A DNA stretch of 64,000 nt. It comes from Kineosporia sp. NBRC 101731 (GTDB taxonomy: Bacteria; Actinomycetota; Actinomycetes; Actinomycetales; Kineosporiaceae). Shown here one piece after another: positions 33,477 to 42,003 of this stretch (the stretch's first letter is position 1; each line of letters begins with the position of its first letter). The DNA is taken from the NCBI RefSeq assembly GCF_030269305.1, contig NZ_BSTC01000004.1, forward strand, positions 251,963 through 315,962, given 5' to 3'. The translations under genes were made by a program, and so were the position numbers. Under the pieces are notes generated by a model, which was not told where the DNA came from, searched no databases, and saw only the letters and a program-made list of their open reading frames with translations.

Positions 33477-34148
33477 GTGGACGTCGTGGAGACTTTCCGG
33501 GTCGAGTCGGGTGCGTTCGTGAGCGCTCTGGGTCGGCTACCGCAGGACGCATGGGGGCTTCCCACGCGGTGTACGCCCTGGTCGGTGGCGGGGGTGGTGG
33601 GGCACGTGGTCACCACCGTGGGCCGGGTCCCGGGAATGGTGGACGCGCCGGCACCCCTGGGTGCGGAGGTCACCGCGGTCTCGTACTACCGGGCGGACGC
33701 ACGGTTCAGCCCCGCTTCCAACGCGCAGCGGGTGCGGGACGCGGCCGCCCGGGCCGACTCTTCCTCTGCCGGAGAACGGGGACTGGCCGACCAACTCGAC
33801 GACACCGTCGAGCAGGTGGTGCGGGCGTGCGCCGGGCAGCGGGACGACCGGGTGGTACTGACCCGGCACGGCGACGCGATACTGCTGAGCGGGTTCCTGG
33901 TAACGCGGGTGTTCGAGACCGCGCTGCACGGGATCGACGTGGCGGACGCCGTCGGACAGGCGGCGTGGGTCACGGAACCGGCGGTGCGGGTGCTGGTGGC
34001 CATGCTGTTCGAGCGACCGGAGGCCGCCCGCGCGCTCGGCTGGGCCCCGGATGTGCTGCTGCGCCGGGCCACCGGCCGCAGCGAGGTCGGCAGCAGCGAC
34101 CGGGAGCGGCTGACCGGTTGCGGGCTGCGGGATCTGGCCCTGGGCTGA
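33477..34148 (+). CDS. Maleylpyruvate-isomerase-family, mycothiol-dependent enzyme (DinB-like)
   Basis: From GTG 33477 (GAGGG six bases upstream; ATG 33441 is an in-frame alternative) the product has 223 residues. It has the TIGR03083-type layout: N-terminal helix bundle with CTPWSVAGVVGHVVTTVGRV, the metal-binding His of which is expected here, and FETALHGIDVADAVG, another usual His position. The family uses mycothiol, the thiol of actinomycetes, in isomerase or transferase reactions. The actual substrate is unknown. It stands alone and ends in a strong terminator. Confidence 0.85.
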   Translation: MDVVETFRVESGAFVSALGRLPQDAWGLPTRCTPWSVAGVVGHVVTTVGRVPGMVDAPAPLGAEVTAVSYYRADARFSPASNAQRVRDAAARADSSSAGERGLADQLDDTVEQVVRACAGQRDDRVVLTRHGDAILLSGFLVTRVFETALHGIDVADAVGQAAWVTEPAVRVLVAMLFERPEAARALGWAPDVLLRRATGRSEVGSSDRERLTGCGLRDLALG

Positions 34149-34153
34149 ACGCG

Positions 34154-34191
34154 CGAGCGCCCTTCCCCGGAGGTCGGGGGAAGGGCGCTCG
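34154..34191. terminator. Strong bidirectional terminator
   Basis: Fifteen-base perfect arms (CGAGCGCCCTTCCCC) with an 8-base loop lie between the convergent mycothiol-enzyme gene and the apionate-type operon. Confidence 0.8.
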
Positions 34192-34228
34192 GGGACGCTG
34201 CGGATCAGCGGGTGGATCCGTGGGTGGA

Positions 34229-35086
34229 TCAGCGGTGGATGTGGTCCAGGTGCAGCATCTGCTTGAGCACGCTGTCGAGCTCGGTGTCGTCGAAGATGCT
34301 CTTCCAGTCGTCCTTGATCAGCTTCTCGCGGCCGTAGTCCATCGCGATCAGGCAGGCGTCGGAGAACGGGTTGTCGCCGCGCAGGCCGTTGGCCAGGGCG
34401 ACCTGAACGTGGCCCATGAGCATGGCGCGGGCGGCGGGCTCGGGCACGCCGACCTTGTTGACGGTCTCGGACAGGGCCTCGTTGAGGAGGTCACCGATCA
34501 TGCAGGCGACGACCTCGACCAGGGTCGGCTCGAGGTAGGCCAGCTGCTTGACCGTCACCCAGTGCACGTCCAGGACGGGCGCGTACATGAGCTTGATGAC
34601 CTCTTCGGCCAAGGCCTGCTTCTCGGCGTTGCCCGACTCGATCGCGGCGACGACGTCCTGCGCGGCGGCGATGCCACCGAAGGTGTCGTCGAGCTCGGCC
34701 TGGGTCTTGCGCTGCAGGAACACCGACGGGTGGCACGGGTGCGCCACGACGTACTCGATGTCGTCGCGACGGAACAGCAGGTTGGCGTACGCGGCGGCCG
34801 GGTCGAGGGTGAGCACCACGGTGCCCGGGTTGACCTGCGGCACGATGGCCTCGGACACCGGGCCCAGGGCGATGTCGGGCACCGACAGGATGACGACGTC
34901 GGCGTCCTTGACCGCGTCGGCGGCCTCGGAGAGCTCACGGCCGGCCTCGATGGTGCGCGCCTTCCCCGCCTCGCCGTTCTCGACGTAGTAGACGGTGTGG
35001 TTGCTGCGCTGCAGGTTGTTGGAGACCCGCATGCCCATCTTGCCACCGGCACCGATGACGGCGATGGTCAGCTGCTTGTCGCTCAT
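34229..35086 (-). CDS. apnO: 6-phosphogluconate-dehydrogenase-like oxidoreductase, probable D-apionate oxidoisomerase
   Basis: The 285-residue product has an N-terminal Rossmann fold (IAVIGAGGKMGMRVSNNL) and an all-helical C-terminal domain of the phosphogluconate-dehydrogenase C-term type (VTVKQLAYLEPTLVEVVACM). It is the last gene of a chain of 4-bp overlaps with an isomerase/epimerase-like TIM barrel, triose-type isomerase, RpiB-like isomerase and DhaK-type kinase. In characterised D-apionate catabolism, an oxidoisomerase of this fold makes 3-oxo-isoapionate, which is decarboxylated to L-erythrulose. The fold call is firm; the substrate is inferred from the neighbours. A four-carbon acid dehydrogenase is the alternative. 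Confidence 0.62.
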   Translation of the reverse strand: MSDKQLTIAVIGAGGKMGMRVSNNLQRSNHTVYYVENGEAGKARTIEAGRELSEAADAVKDADVVILSVPDIALGPVSEAIVPQVNPGTVVLTLDPAAAYANLLFRRDDIEYVVAHPCHPSVFLQRKTQAELDDTFGGIAAAQDVVAAIESGNAEKQALAEEVIKLMYAPVLDVHWVTVKQLAYLEPTLVEVVACMIGDLLNEALSETVNKVGVPEPAARAMLMGHVQVALANGLRGDNPFSDACLIAMDYGREKLIKDDWKSIFDDTELDSVLKQMLHLDHIHR

Positions 35087-35886
35087 TTGCTGTAACTCCT
35101 CAGGGTTTCCAGGTTGGATACGGTCCAGCGGTCTTCGAGGTCGCAGGTGGTGGTGCTGTCGCCCTGCCAGGGCACCCAGTGCTCGATGATCTGGTTGATG
35201 CCCTGTTCGTCCGGGCGCACCGCGGCGATCAGACCGTGGTAGTCGAGAAGTCCTTCTCCCAGGGGGATCCCGGCCAGCGTGAAGCCGACCCAGCCGTCCT
35301 TGCGGCTGAAGGAGAAGTCCTTGACGTGAATGTTCTTCACCAGGGCGGCGGTGCGGCGCACCACGTCGTCCGGGTGCTCGAGGGCGGCCACGCAGTTGGC
35401 CGGGTCCAGGCAGATGCCCAGGTTCGGGGACCCGACGGCGGTGACGACGTCGACCAGGGTGGCGGTCGGCACCTGCTCGTAGGTCTCCAGCGCGATCGTG
35501 ACACCCGCCTGCTCGTAGGCGGGTACGGCGTCCTCCAGCATCTGTCGGGCCTGCTCCGGCGTGGGCCGGGAGATGGCCGAGTAGAACATGCTGCGCACCA
35601 GCGTGATGTCGAGCGCCCGGGCGATCCGCAGATAGAGGGCCAGGTGCTCGGGCGTGACCCCGCGGGTGCCGAGCTCGAACGCGACGCCCCGGCTGTCACC
35701 GAGGGCCTTGAGAGCCTTCAGCTCGTCGTCGCTGTAGCTCTCGATCAGCGGATAGTCGCAGATCTGCAGCAGCGAGACCCCGAGATTGGCCGTTCTCTCG
35801 ACCATCTCGGCCAGGCCGATGGGCTGGAGCGCGGTCTCGGCGTGCCACTGCCAGAAGAACGAGTACGTGCTCAGGCCGATGGTCAT
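35083..35886 (-). CDS. oiaX: Sugar-phosphate isomerase/epimerase-like TIM barrel, probable 3-oxo-isoapionate decarboxylase
   Basis: The 267-residue product belongs to the AP-endonuclease-2/xylose-isomerase-like TIM barrels: GLSTYSFFWQW at the start, then TIALETYEQVPT with a metal-ligand Glu, GICLDPANCV with Asp, and NIHVKDFSFSRKDGWVGF with His and Asp. This spacing builds a divalent-metal site. In the apionate route such a protein decarboxylates 3-oxo-isoapionate to L-erythrulose; other family members are hydroxypyruvate or 2-oxotetronate isomerases. It overlaps the genes on both sides by four bases. The specific function is inferred from context. Confidence 0.6.
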   Translation of the reverse strand: MTIGLSTYSFFWQWHAETALQPIGLAEMVERTANLGVSLLQICDYPLIESYSDDELKALKALGDSRGVAFELGTRGVTPEHLALYLRIARALDITLVRSMFYSAISRPTPEQARQMLEDAVPAYEQAGVTIALETYEQVPTATLVDVVTAVGSPNLGICLDPANCVAALEHPDDVVRRTAALVKNIHVKDFSFSRKDGWVGFTLAGIPLGEGLLDYHGLIAAVRPDEQGINQIIEHWVPWQGDSTTTCDLEDRWTVSNLETLRSYSK

Positions 35887-36641
35887 GCTGCCATCCCTTC
35901 GTCCAGAACGGCTTTCAGCGCCTGCGGGTCATGGGCGAACCGGCCCAGGAACACGCCGTCCGCGGCCCCGGCGATCCGGCCGTACAGGCCCGGGCCGGCG
36001 CTGCCGCCGTAGATGACGCTGCTGTCGGGGTGCGCGTGACGGGCAGCCACGGCCTCGCGCAGCGCGGTGCACACCGTGCGGATGTGCGCCTCGCCGGCCG
36101 GTTGCGCGGCACCGATCGCCCAGATCGGCTCGTAAGCCACGACGATCCGGCCGCCGAGCGCCTTGCGGTCACTTACCTGCAGGGCGGTGACCAGCTGGCG
36201 GACGCACTCGGTGGCCGCCGCGGACGCTTCCACCGGCTCGGGCTCACCGATGCACAGCACCGGCACCAGCCCGTTGCGCAGCGCGGCCGCGGTCTTGTCC
36301 GCCACCACGTTCTCGTCCTCGCCGTACATCCGGCGCCGCTCGGCGTGACCGACCTCGACGTACTGGGCGCCGGCCTCGCGCAGCAGCGGCCCGCCGACCT
36401 CACCGGTGTAGGCACCGGTGTCGGCCTGCGCCAGGTTCTGCGCACCGACCGCGATCGGCGTACCGCGGAAGATCTCGCGGGCGGCCGGGATCGCCGGGAA
36501 GCTCGGGGCGACGAAGAGTTTTCCGCCCCTGTCCGTGAGCAGCGGGTGGTCGCCGCACAGACCGGCGACGTCCCGGCACCAGCGCAGTGTCTGGTCGTAG
36601 CCCAGGTACATCTTGAGGCTGACGCCGAAGGTGGTGCTCAT
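35883..36641 (-). CDS. lerI: Triosephosphate-isomerase-like enzyme, probable L-erythrulose-1-phosphate isomerase
   Basis: The ATG at 36641 gives 252 residues with the TIM catalytic set: Lys in SLKMYLG, His in [11 protein letters not shown] and Glu in [10 protein letters not shown], plus the phosphate loop [13 protein letters not shown]. The N-terminal SLKMYLG instead of the GNWKMN of glycolytic TIM marks the LerI/EryH branch, which converts L-erythrulose-1-phosphate to D-erythrulose-4-phosphate. The operon supplies the matching kinase and the next isomerase, so this assignment is good. Four-base overlaps occur on both sides. Confidence 0.75.
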   Translation of the reverse strand: MSTTFGVSLKMYLGYDQTLRWCRDVAGLCGDHPLLTDRGGKLFVAPSFPAIPAAREIFRGTPIAVGAQNLAQADTGAYTGEVGGPLLREAGAQYVEVGHAERRRMYGEDENVVADKTAAALRNGLVPVLCIGEPEPVEASAAATECVRQLVTALQVSDRKALGGRIVVAYEPIWAIGAAQPAGEAHIRTVCTALREAVAARHAHPDSSVIYGGSAGPGLYGRIAGAADGVFLGRFAHDPQALKAVLDEGMAA

Positions 36642-37111
36642 TTCGCCTGGGCGTCCTCGTAGGCGGAGATCCGGCTGACCTTGCCGGCCGAGGCGGAGGA
36701 GTCGTCGAACTCGTACGTCAGCCACTCCTTGGCCAGGCGGCGGGCCAGCTCCAGGCCGACCACGCGCTGGCCGAACGTCAGCACCTGGGCGTTGTTGCTC
36801 AGGATCGAGCGCTCCACCGAGAAGCTGTCGTGCGCGGTGACGGCGCGGATGCCGGGCACCTTGTTGGCCGCGATCGCCACGCCCAGACCGGTGCCGCAGA
36901 CCAGGAGGGCCCGGTCGGCCTGGCCCGAGGCGATCAGCTCGGCCGCGGCGATGGCGACGTCGGGGTAGGGGTTGTCGCGGTCGGCGGCGACGTCGACGAC
37001 CTCGATCACCTGGTCGCTGGCCTGAAGATCGGCCTTGAGCGCTTCCTTGTAGTCGAAACCGGCCTCGTCCGCGCCGACGACGATACGGAGCTTGCTCATG
37101 CTGGGGTTCAC
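36638..37111 (-). CDS. derI: RpiB/LacAB-family isomerase, probable D-erythrulose-4-phosphate isomerase
   Basis: The 157-residue product starts with [20 protein letters not shown] and has [40 protein letters not shown] (active-site Cys and anion loop) and [19 protein letters not shown]. That is the RpiB fold and length. In tetritol and apionate pathways this family turns D-erythrulose-4-phosphate into D-erythrose-4-phosphate, which enters the pentose phosphate pathway. The neighbouring LerI- and kinase-like genes support this over ribose-5-phosphate isomerase. Overlaps of four bases occur on both sides. Confidence 0.75.
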   Translation of the reverse strand: MNPSMSKLRIVVGADEAGFDYKEALKADLQASDQVIEVVDVAADRDNPYPDVAIAAAELIASGQADRALLVCGTGLGVAIAANKVPGIRAVTAHDSFSVERSILSNNAQVLTFGQRVVGLELARRLAKEWLTYEFDDSSASAGKVSRISAYEDAQAK

Positions 37112-38844
37112 CTTCCGGTTGTGGTGCTGAGGGTGGTGTGGACGGTCCGCGCCACCAGGCTGAGCGAGACGGCGCCGGCGTCGGGGGTGCCGAGGCTGCG
37201 CTCGGCGTGCGGCCGGGCCCGGCCGGTCCTGGGCAGGAGACTGCTGGTGGCCTCGGCGGCCCTCTCTCCCTCGGTGGCCGCGGTGGCCGCCGCGTCGATC
37301 CCGGTGGATCCGGAATCGACACTCCCCCGGTAGGTCTCGTCGAGAGGGATGAGCACGTCGACCAGGGTCTTGTCGCCGAGCCGGGCGCCGCCGGTCTCGG
37401 TGATGGCCGTGCGGGCCTCGTGCAGGGCCGCGGCGACGGTCGCCGCGGTCGGGCAGGCCTCGTCACCGAGGCGGGTTCCCATGCGGCGCAGGGCCATTCC
37501 CCACAGTGCGCCGGAGGTGCCACCGGCCTTGTCGGCCCAGGCGTCACCCGCGATGGTCAGCACCGAACCGGCGCCGGCGCCCCGGGCGTACGCCGCGCGG
37601 CCGGCCTCGGCCGCCGCCCTGGCGCCGCGCTGCATACCGATGCCGTGGTCACCGTCACCAGCGACCGCGTCGATGCGGCCCAGCTCCTCGACGTTCGTGT
37701 CGATCGTGGTCTCGACCGCGCTCAGCAGCTCGACGAGAAGGCCCGCGGCGGAGCGGGACTCCTCGGTGGCCGGCGGGATCGCCGCGGCCTCCTGGGCTTC
37801 CTGGGCCACTGCGGTCAGGTCGACCCGGCGCGGCTGCGGGGTGAGAGTGCCCCGCCGGAACGCCGGGCTGTCGGCCGGGGCGAGCCAGAGGTCTTCCAGC
37901 TCGGGGTCCAGCCAGGTGAGGGTCAGGGAGACGCCGGCCATGTCGAAACTGGTGCACAGCTCCCCGACCTCGGGGGCGACCACGGTGACCCCGGCGTCCT
38001 CCAGCAACTGGTTGACCTTGCGGTAGACCACGAAGAGCTCTTCGTGCTTGACCGTGCCGAGCCCGTTGAGAAGGACGGCGGCGCGGCTGTTCTGCTCGAC
38101 ACCCTCGGGCAGTTCGGCGAGCAGCCTCTCGACCAGGAGCTGGGCCAGCCCGTCGGCCGTGGGCAGGTCGACCTCGTCCAGGCCCGGCTCACCGTGGATG
38201 CCCAGCCCGACGGCCATCCGGCCCTCGGGAACGGTGAACAGCGGCTGGGAGGCACCGGGCAGGGTGCAGCCGGAGAACGCGACCCCGATGCTGCGGGTGC
38301 GGTCGTTGGCCCGCTGGGCCAGCTGCGTCACCTGTTCCAGGGGCAGGCCCTTCGCGGCGGCCGCCCCGGCGGTCTTGAAGACCACCAGGTCGCCCGCGAT
38401 GCCCCGGCGCTTGCCGCGTTCGCTGATCGGCGCGCTGCAGATGTCGTCGGTCACCCGCACGGTGCGAACCTCGATACCGCTGTCCCGCAGACGTTCCTGC
38501 GCAGCGTCGAAGTTCAGGCAGTCACCGGCGTAGTTGCCGTAGCTGAGCAGGATGCCACCGCCCCGCTCGGCGGCCCGGCCCACGCTCACCACCTGCTGTG
38601 CCGACGGGGAGGCGAACACGTTGCCGAGCACGGCACCGTCGGCCAGGCCCGCACCGACCAGTCCCGCGAAGGCGGGGTAGTGACCCGACCCGCCACCGAC
38701 CACGACGGCCACCTGACCGGCCGGGACCTCGCTCGCCCGGACCACGCCACCGGGCACGGCACCCACCCGGTCGGCGTGCGCGGCCACGAAGCCCGCGGTC
38801 ATCTCGTCGGCGAAGGCCGCCGGATCGTTGGTCAGGCGTGTCAT
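37108..38844 (-). CDS. lerK: Fused DhaK-DhaL dihydroxyacetone-kinase-type sugar kinase, probable L-erythrulose kinase
   Basis: The 578-residue product joins a DhaK domain (about 1-335) to a DhaL ATP domain (about 365-578). DhaK shows [28 protein letters not shown] and the substrate-binding His in [16 protein letters not shown] (H217). DhaL has the Mg-binding [15 protein letters not shown] and [14 protein letters not shown]. It is an ATP-dependent single-chain kinase rather than a PTS-linked one. With LerI- and DerI-like genes next to it, L-erythrulose is the likely substrate. It is the first gene of the overlap chain, 46 bases after the MFS gene. Confidence 0.78.
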   Translation of the reverse strand: MTRLTNDPAAFADEMTAGFVAAHADRVGAVPGGVVRASEVPAGQVAVVVGGGSGHYPAFAGLVGAGLADGAVLGNVFASPSAQQVVSVGRAAERGGGILLSYGNYAGDCLNFDAAQERLRDSGIEVRTVRVTDDICSAPISERGKRRGIAGDLVVFKTAGAAAAKGLPLEQVTQLAQRANDRTRSIGVAFSGCTLPGASQPLFTVPEGRMAVGLGIHGEPGLDEVDLPTADGLAQLLVERLLAELPEGVEQNSRAAVLLNGLGTVKHEELFVVYRKVNQLLEDAGVTVVAPEVGELCTSFDMAGVSLTLTWLDPELEDLWLAPADSPAFRRGTLTPQPRRVDLTAVAQEAQEAAAIPPATEESRSAAGLLVELLSAVETTIDTNVEELGRIDAVAGDGDHGIGMQRGARAAAEAGRAAYARGAGAGSVLTIAGDAWADKAGGTSGALWGMALRRMGTRLGDEACPTAATVAAALHEARTAITETGGARLGDKTLVDVLIPLDETYRGSVDSGSTGIDAAATAATEGERAAEATSSLLPRTGRARPHAERSLGTPDAGAVSLSLVARTVHTTLSTTTGR

Positions 38845-38890
38845 TGCGGTTTCCTCCGGAGTAGCGAAAAGTCAGTGCGCGGAAAGGGGC

Positions 38891-40273
38891 TCAGTGCCCG
38901 ACCGGGACCTCGACACGGTCGGAGGTCTCCACCCGGCCGCTGCGGGCCAGCGCCAGCATCAGCAGGCAGGACATGAGCATCGCCGCGCCGACCACGAACA
39001 TCGCCAGCTTCATGTCGCCGTCGTTCGCGTCCCGGATCCATCCGGTCACGTACGGGGCGGCGAAACCGGCCAGGTTGCCCCAGGTGTTGATCAGCGCGAT
39101 CCCGGCCGCGGCCGCGGCACCGGTGAGGAACTGCGTCGGCACGGTCCAGAAGTTCGGCAGCGCCGCGAAGATCGAGCAGGCCGTGACCGCGATGCAGGCG
39201 ATCGTGAGCTGCGGTGAGCCGGCGAACAGGGCCAGCGGCACGCTCACCGCGCCGGTGAGGGCGGGCAGCGCGATGTGGATCGTCTTCACGCCGACCTTGC
39301 TCGCGTGCCGGGACACCAGGTAGAGCACGATCGCGGCCGGCACGTACGGGATGGCCGTGATCAGGCCCTTCTCGACCAGGCCGTACTTCACGTCGTACTG
39401 CTCCTGGAAGTCGCCGATGATCGTCGGCAGGAAGAACGCGAGCGTGTACAGGCCGTAGATGAAGCCGAAGTAGATCAGGCTCAGCACCCACACCCGGCCG
39501 TTGGTGAAGGCGGCCTTGAGGGCGTCCAGCGAGTGGCCCGACTCCTTCTCCGACTCGGCTCCCTCCTTGGTCGCGGCCTCCGTGGCCAGGGCCGTGGTGA
39601 GCCAGTTCCGTTCGTCGTCGGTCAGCCACTTCGCCTGCTGCGGGGAGTCCGGCAGGTAGAAGAACGCGATCAGGCCGACGATCACGGCCGGGGCACCGAC
39701 GCCGAGGAACATGAAGCGCCAGCCCTCGAGGCCGAAGAAGGCTCCGTCGTGCGTCATCAGCCAGCCCGCGATCGGGGCGCCGATGACGTTGGTGAGGGGC
39801 TGGGCCAGGTAGAAGAAGCCCAGGGTGCGGGCGCGGTAGCGGGACGGGACCCACAGGCTCAGGTAGAGGATCGCGCCGGGGAAGAACCCGGCCTCGGCGA
39901 TCCCCAGGGCGAACCGCAGCCAGGACAGCTGGGTGTACGACTGCACGAACGTGAAGAGCACCGCGACGATGCCCCACGTGATCATGATCCGGGCCAGCCA
40001 GACGCGGGCGCCGAAGCGGTGCAGGGCCATGTTGCTGGGCACTTCGAGCAGGATGTACCCGACGAAGAAGATGCCCGCCGAGAACCCGTACTGAGCGGCC
40101 GTCAGGCCCAGGTCCGCTTCCATGCCGTTGGGGCCCGCGAAGCTGATCGCGGAGCGGTCCAGGTAGTTGATGAAGAACATCAGCGCGACGAACGGCACCA
40201 GCCGGGTCGTCACCTTTTTGATGGCTGACTTAGCCACGTCGCTTTGTGACTCTTCGAACGACGTCGTCGTCAT
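38891..40273 (-). CDS. MFS transporter of the anion:cation symporter (ACS) type
   Basis: ATG 40273 has AGGAG at good distance and gives 460 residues with twelve helices. Typical ACS features are FFINYLDRSAISFAGPNG in helix 1, ILLEVPSNMALHRFGARVW (loop 2-3) and RFALGIAEAGFFPGAILYLS in helix 4. The family imports organic anions such as tartrate, glucarate and phthalate. As the promoter-proximal gene of the operon it should bring in the substrate, an acid sugar such as D-apionate. That an acid carrier rather than a sugar carrier is present supports the apionate reading. Confidence 0.85.
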   Translation of the reverse strand: MTTTSFEESQSDVAKSAIKKVTTRLVPFVALMFFINYLDRSAISFAGPNGMEADLGLTAAQYGFSAGIFFVGYILLEVPSNMALHRFGARVWLARIMITWGIVAVLFTFVQSYTQLSWLRFALGIAEAGFFPGAILYLSLWVPSRYRARTLGFFYLAQPLTNVIGAPIAGWLMTHDGAFFGLEGWRFMFLGVGAPAVIVGLIAFFYLPDSPQQAKWLTDDERNWLTTALATEAATKEGAESEKESGHSLDALKAAFTNGRVWVLSLIYFGFIYGLYTLAFFLPTIIGDFQEQYDVKYGLVEKGLITAIPYVPAAIVLYLVSRHASKVGVKTIHIALPALTGAVSVPLALFAGSPQLTIACIAVTACSIFAALPNFWTVPTQFLTGAAAAAGIALINTWGNLAGFAAPYVTGWIRDANDGDMKLAMFVVGAAMLMSCLLMLALARSGRVETSDRVEVPVGH

Positions 40274-40341
40274 CGGGGGCCTCTCCTTCGAGGGCGCAGG
40301 GGGCGGGGCGTCTGCGTTCTGCGCCATCGTCATCGTCATTA

Positions 40342-40377
40342 GTCCACCTGTCAACCGGTTGACCAATTTTGGTGGAC
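40342..40377. promoter_or_regulatory. FadR/GntR-type operator with nested dyads
   Basis: The perfect palindrome GTCAACCGGTTGAC (40350-40363) is followed by ACCAA-TT-TTGGT (40362-40373), and GTCCACC (40342-40348) pairs with GGTGGAC (40371-40377). All lie between the divergent carrier and regulator genes and would let the regulator silence both. Confidence 0.72.
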
Positions 40378-40397
40378 CGGTTGCTAACCTGCTGTGC

Positions 40398-41132
40398 GTG
40401 AGCGACAACTCAGGCAGCTTGGATGCCGCATTCGGGGGCACGATCAAGAGCTCCACGGCAATGGCCGAGGTCACCCGGCGACTGCTCGACTACATCGGCA
40501 GCGGCTCGCTGGCCGAGGGTGACCGGCTGCCACCCGAGCGTCAGCTCGCCGCCCATATGGGTGTCGGCAGATCCGCCGTGCGGGAAGCACTCGCGGCGCT
40601 GGAAATTCTGGGGATCGTCACCGTGCGCCCCGGCTCCGGGACCTACCTCAGCGGCGGGACCTCGGAACTTCTCCCCCAGACCCTCTCCTGGGGGATCCTG
40701 CTGCGCTCGGACAAGACCAAGGAGCTGATCGAGGTCCGGCAGGGTCTGGAGACCCAGGCCGCACTGCTCGCGGCCACCCGGGCCCCGAAGTCGTCACTGA
40801 AGGCGCTGGCCGCCCACGTCGCGACGATGGAGGAGAACCTCCACGACTATCACCGGTTCGTCACCGCCGACATGCTGTTCCACCACGAGCTGGCCTCCGG
40901 CGCCGACAACGTGCTGCTGCGCGACATGCTGCACAGCGTGCGCTCGCTGATCCGGGTCTGGGTGGAACGCGCCCTCAGCGACGACGACCACGCCCGGCTC
41001 ACCCTGGCCGAGCACCGCGCGATCCTCGCCGGCCTGGAGGCCCGCGATCCGCTGGCGGCCGCCGAGGCGATGCGGCAGCACATGCTGAGCGCCACCGAAC
41101 GGTTGCTGCCCACGCTCGAAGACCACGACTGA
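40398..41132 (+). CDS. FadR-subfamily GntR transcriptional regulator
   Basis: GTG 40398 gives 244 residues with a GntR winged helix (LAEGDRLPPERQLAAHMGVG, RSAVREALAALEILGIVTVR and PGSGTYL). A C-terminal all-helical FCD ligand domain has the metal-site residues Asp/His (DMLFHHELA and LAEHRAILAGLEARD). FCD regulators commonly answer to organic acids, so it should sense the acid sugar degraded by the divergent operon. The start codon falls 21 bases after the operator dyads. Confidence 0.92.
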   Translation: MSDNSGSLDAAFGGTIKSSTAMAEVTRRLLDYIGSGSLAEGDRLPPERQLAAHMGVGRSAVREALAALEILGIVTVRPGSGTYLSGGTSELLPQTLSWGILLRSDKTKELIEVRQGLETQAALLAATRAPKSSLKALAAHVATMEENLHDYHRFVTADMLFHHELASGADNVLLRDMLHSVRSLIRVWVERALSDDDHARLTLAEHRAILAGLEARDPLAAAEAMRQHMLSATERLLPTLEDHD

Positions 41133-41144
41133 AAGACCACACTG

Positions 41145-41996
41145 ATGACGAACACCGAAGAACCCGCCCCGTACGGCACCGGCGCCCCGCAGCCCACCGC
41201 GCCCCGGCGCGTCCGTACACACCATCTTCTCGAGATGAAGCGCCGCGGCGAGAAGTTCACCATGCTCACCGCGTACGACCTGTACACCGCCCAGGTCTTC
41301 GACGAGGCCGGCATCGACGTGCTGCTCGTGGGTGACTCCGCCGCGAACAACGTCTACGGGTACCGCACCTCGCTGCCGATCACCGTCGACGAGCTGATCC
41401 CCCTGGCCCGCGCGGTCGTGCAGGGGGCCTCGCGGGCCCTGGTGATGGGCGACCTGCCGTTCGGCTCCTACCAGGGCTCCCCCGAGCAGGCCTGGGACAC
41501 CGCATCACGCTTCATGAAGGAGGCCGGGGTCGCGGCGATCAAGCTCGAGGGCGGCGCCGCGATGGCTCCGCAGATCAAACGACTGGTGGACGGCGGCATT
41601 CCGGTGTGTGCGCACATCGGCTTCACCCCTCAGTACGAGCACGTGCTGGGTGGGTACCGGGTGCAGGGCCGCGGCGAAAGTGGCTCCAGAATTCTGGACG
41701 ACGCCCTCGCCGCCCAGGAGGCCGGCGCCTTCGCGGTGCTGATGGAGATGGTCCCGGCCGACGTGGCCGCGAAGATCACCGCCGAGCTGCGCATCCCGAC
41801 CATCGGGATCGGCGCGGGCCACCAGACCGACGCCCAGGTGCTGGTCTGGCAGGACGCCTTCGGCCTGAACACCGGCAAGCTGCCGCGGTTCGTGAAGCAG
41901 TACGCCGACCTGCACGGCGTGCTGCTGCAGGGTGCCGCTGCCTACGCCGCCGACGTGAAGGCCGGTACGTTCCCGGCGCCCGAGCACAGCTTCTGA
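41145..41996 (+). CDS. panB: 3-methyl-2-oxobutanoate hydroxymethyltransferase (PanB)
   Basis: The 283-residue product makes ketopantoate from 2-oxoisovalerate and methylene-tetrahydrofolate, the first committed step of pantothenate and coenzyme A synthesis. It shows [34 protein letters not shown] (metal-binding Asp), VKLEGG-like [20 protein letters not shown] and the catalytic Glu in [12 protein letters not shown] 20-residue N-terminal extension precedes the usual length. It follows the FadR-type regulator by 12 bases on the same strand, an odd link unless the two share a transcript by chance. Confidence 0.95.
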   Translation: MTNTEEPAPYGTGAPQPTAPRRVRTHHLLEMKRRGEKFTMLTAYDLYTAQVFDEAGIDVLLVGDSAANNVYGYRTSLPITVDELIPLARAVVQGASRALVMGDLPFGSYQGSPEQAWDTASRFMKEAGVAAIKLEGGAAMAPQIKRLVDGGIPVCAHIGFTPQYEHVLGGYRVQGRGESGSRILDDALAAQEAGAFAVLMEMVPADVAAKITAELRIPTIGIGAGHQTDAQVLVWQDAFGLNTGKLPRFVKQYADLHGVLLQGAAAYAADVKAGTFPAPEHSF

Positions 41997-42003
41997 CCGC
42001 CCT

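Noticed and set aside
32440..34230. Stem-rich stretches checked for tRNA or small RNA genes.
   Set aside because: They are simple long hairpins at gene ends without a cloverleaf or CCA-like end; called as terminators.
34229..37111. Operon considered as ribose or erythritol use only.
   Set aside because: An erythritol route would need a tetritol dehydrogenase of the SDR/MDR type. Here there is a phosphogluconate-dehydrogenase-like protein plus an isomerase/epimerase-like barrel and an acid carrier, which fit apionate better.
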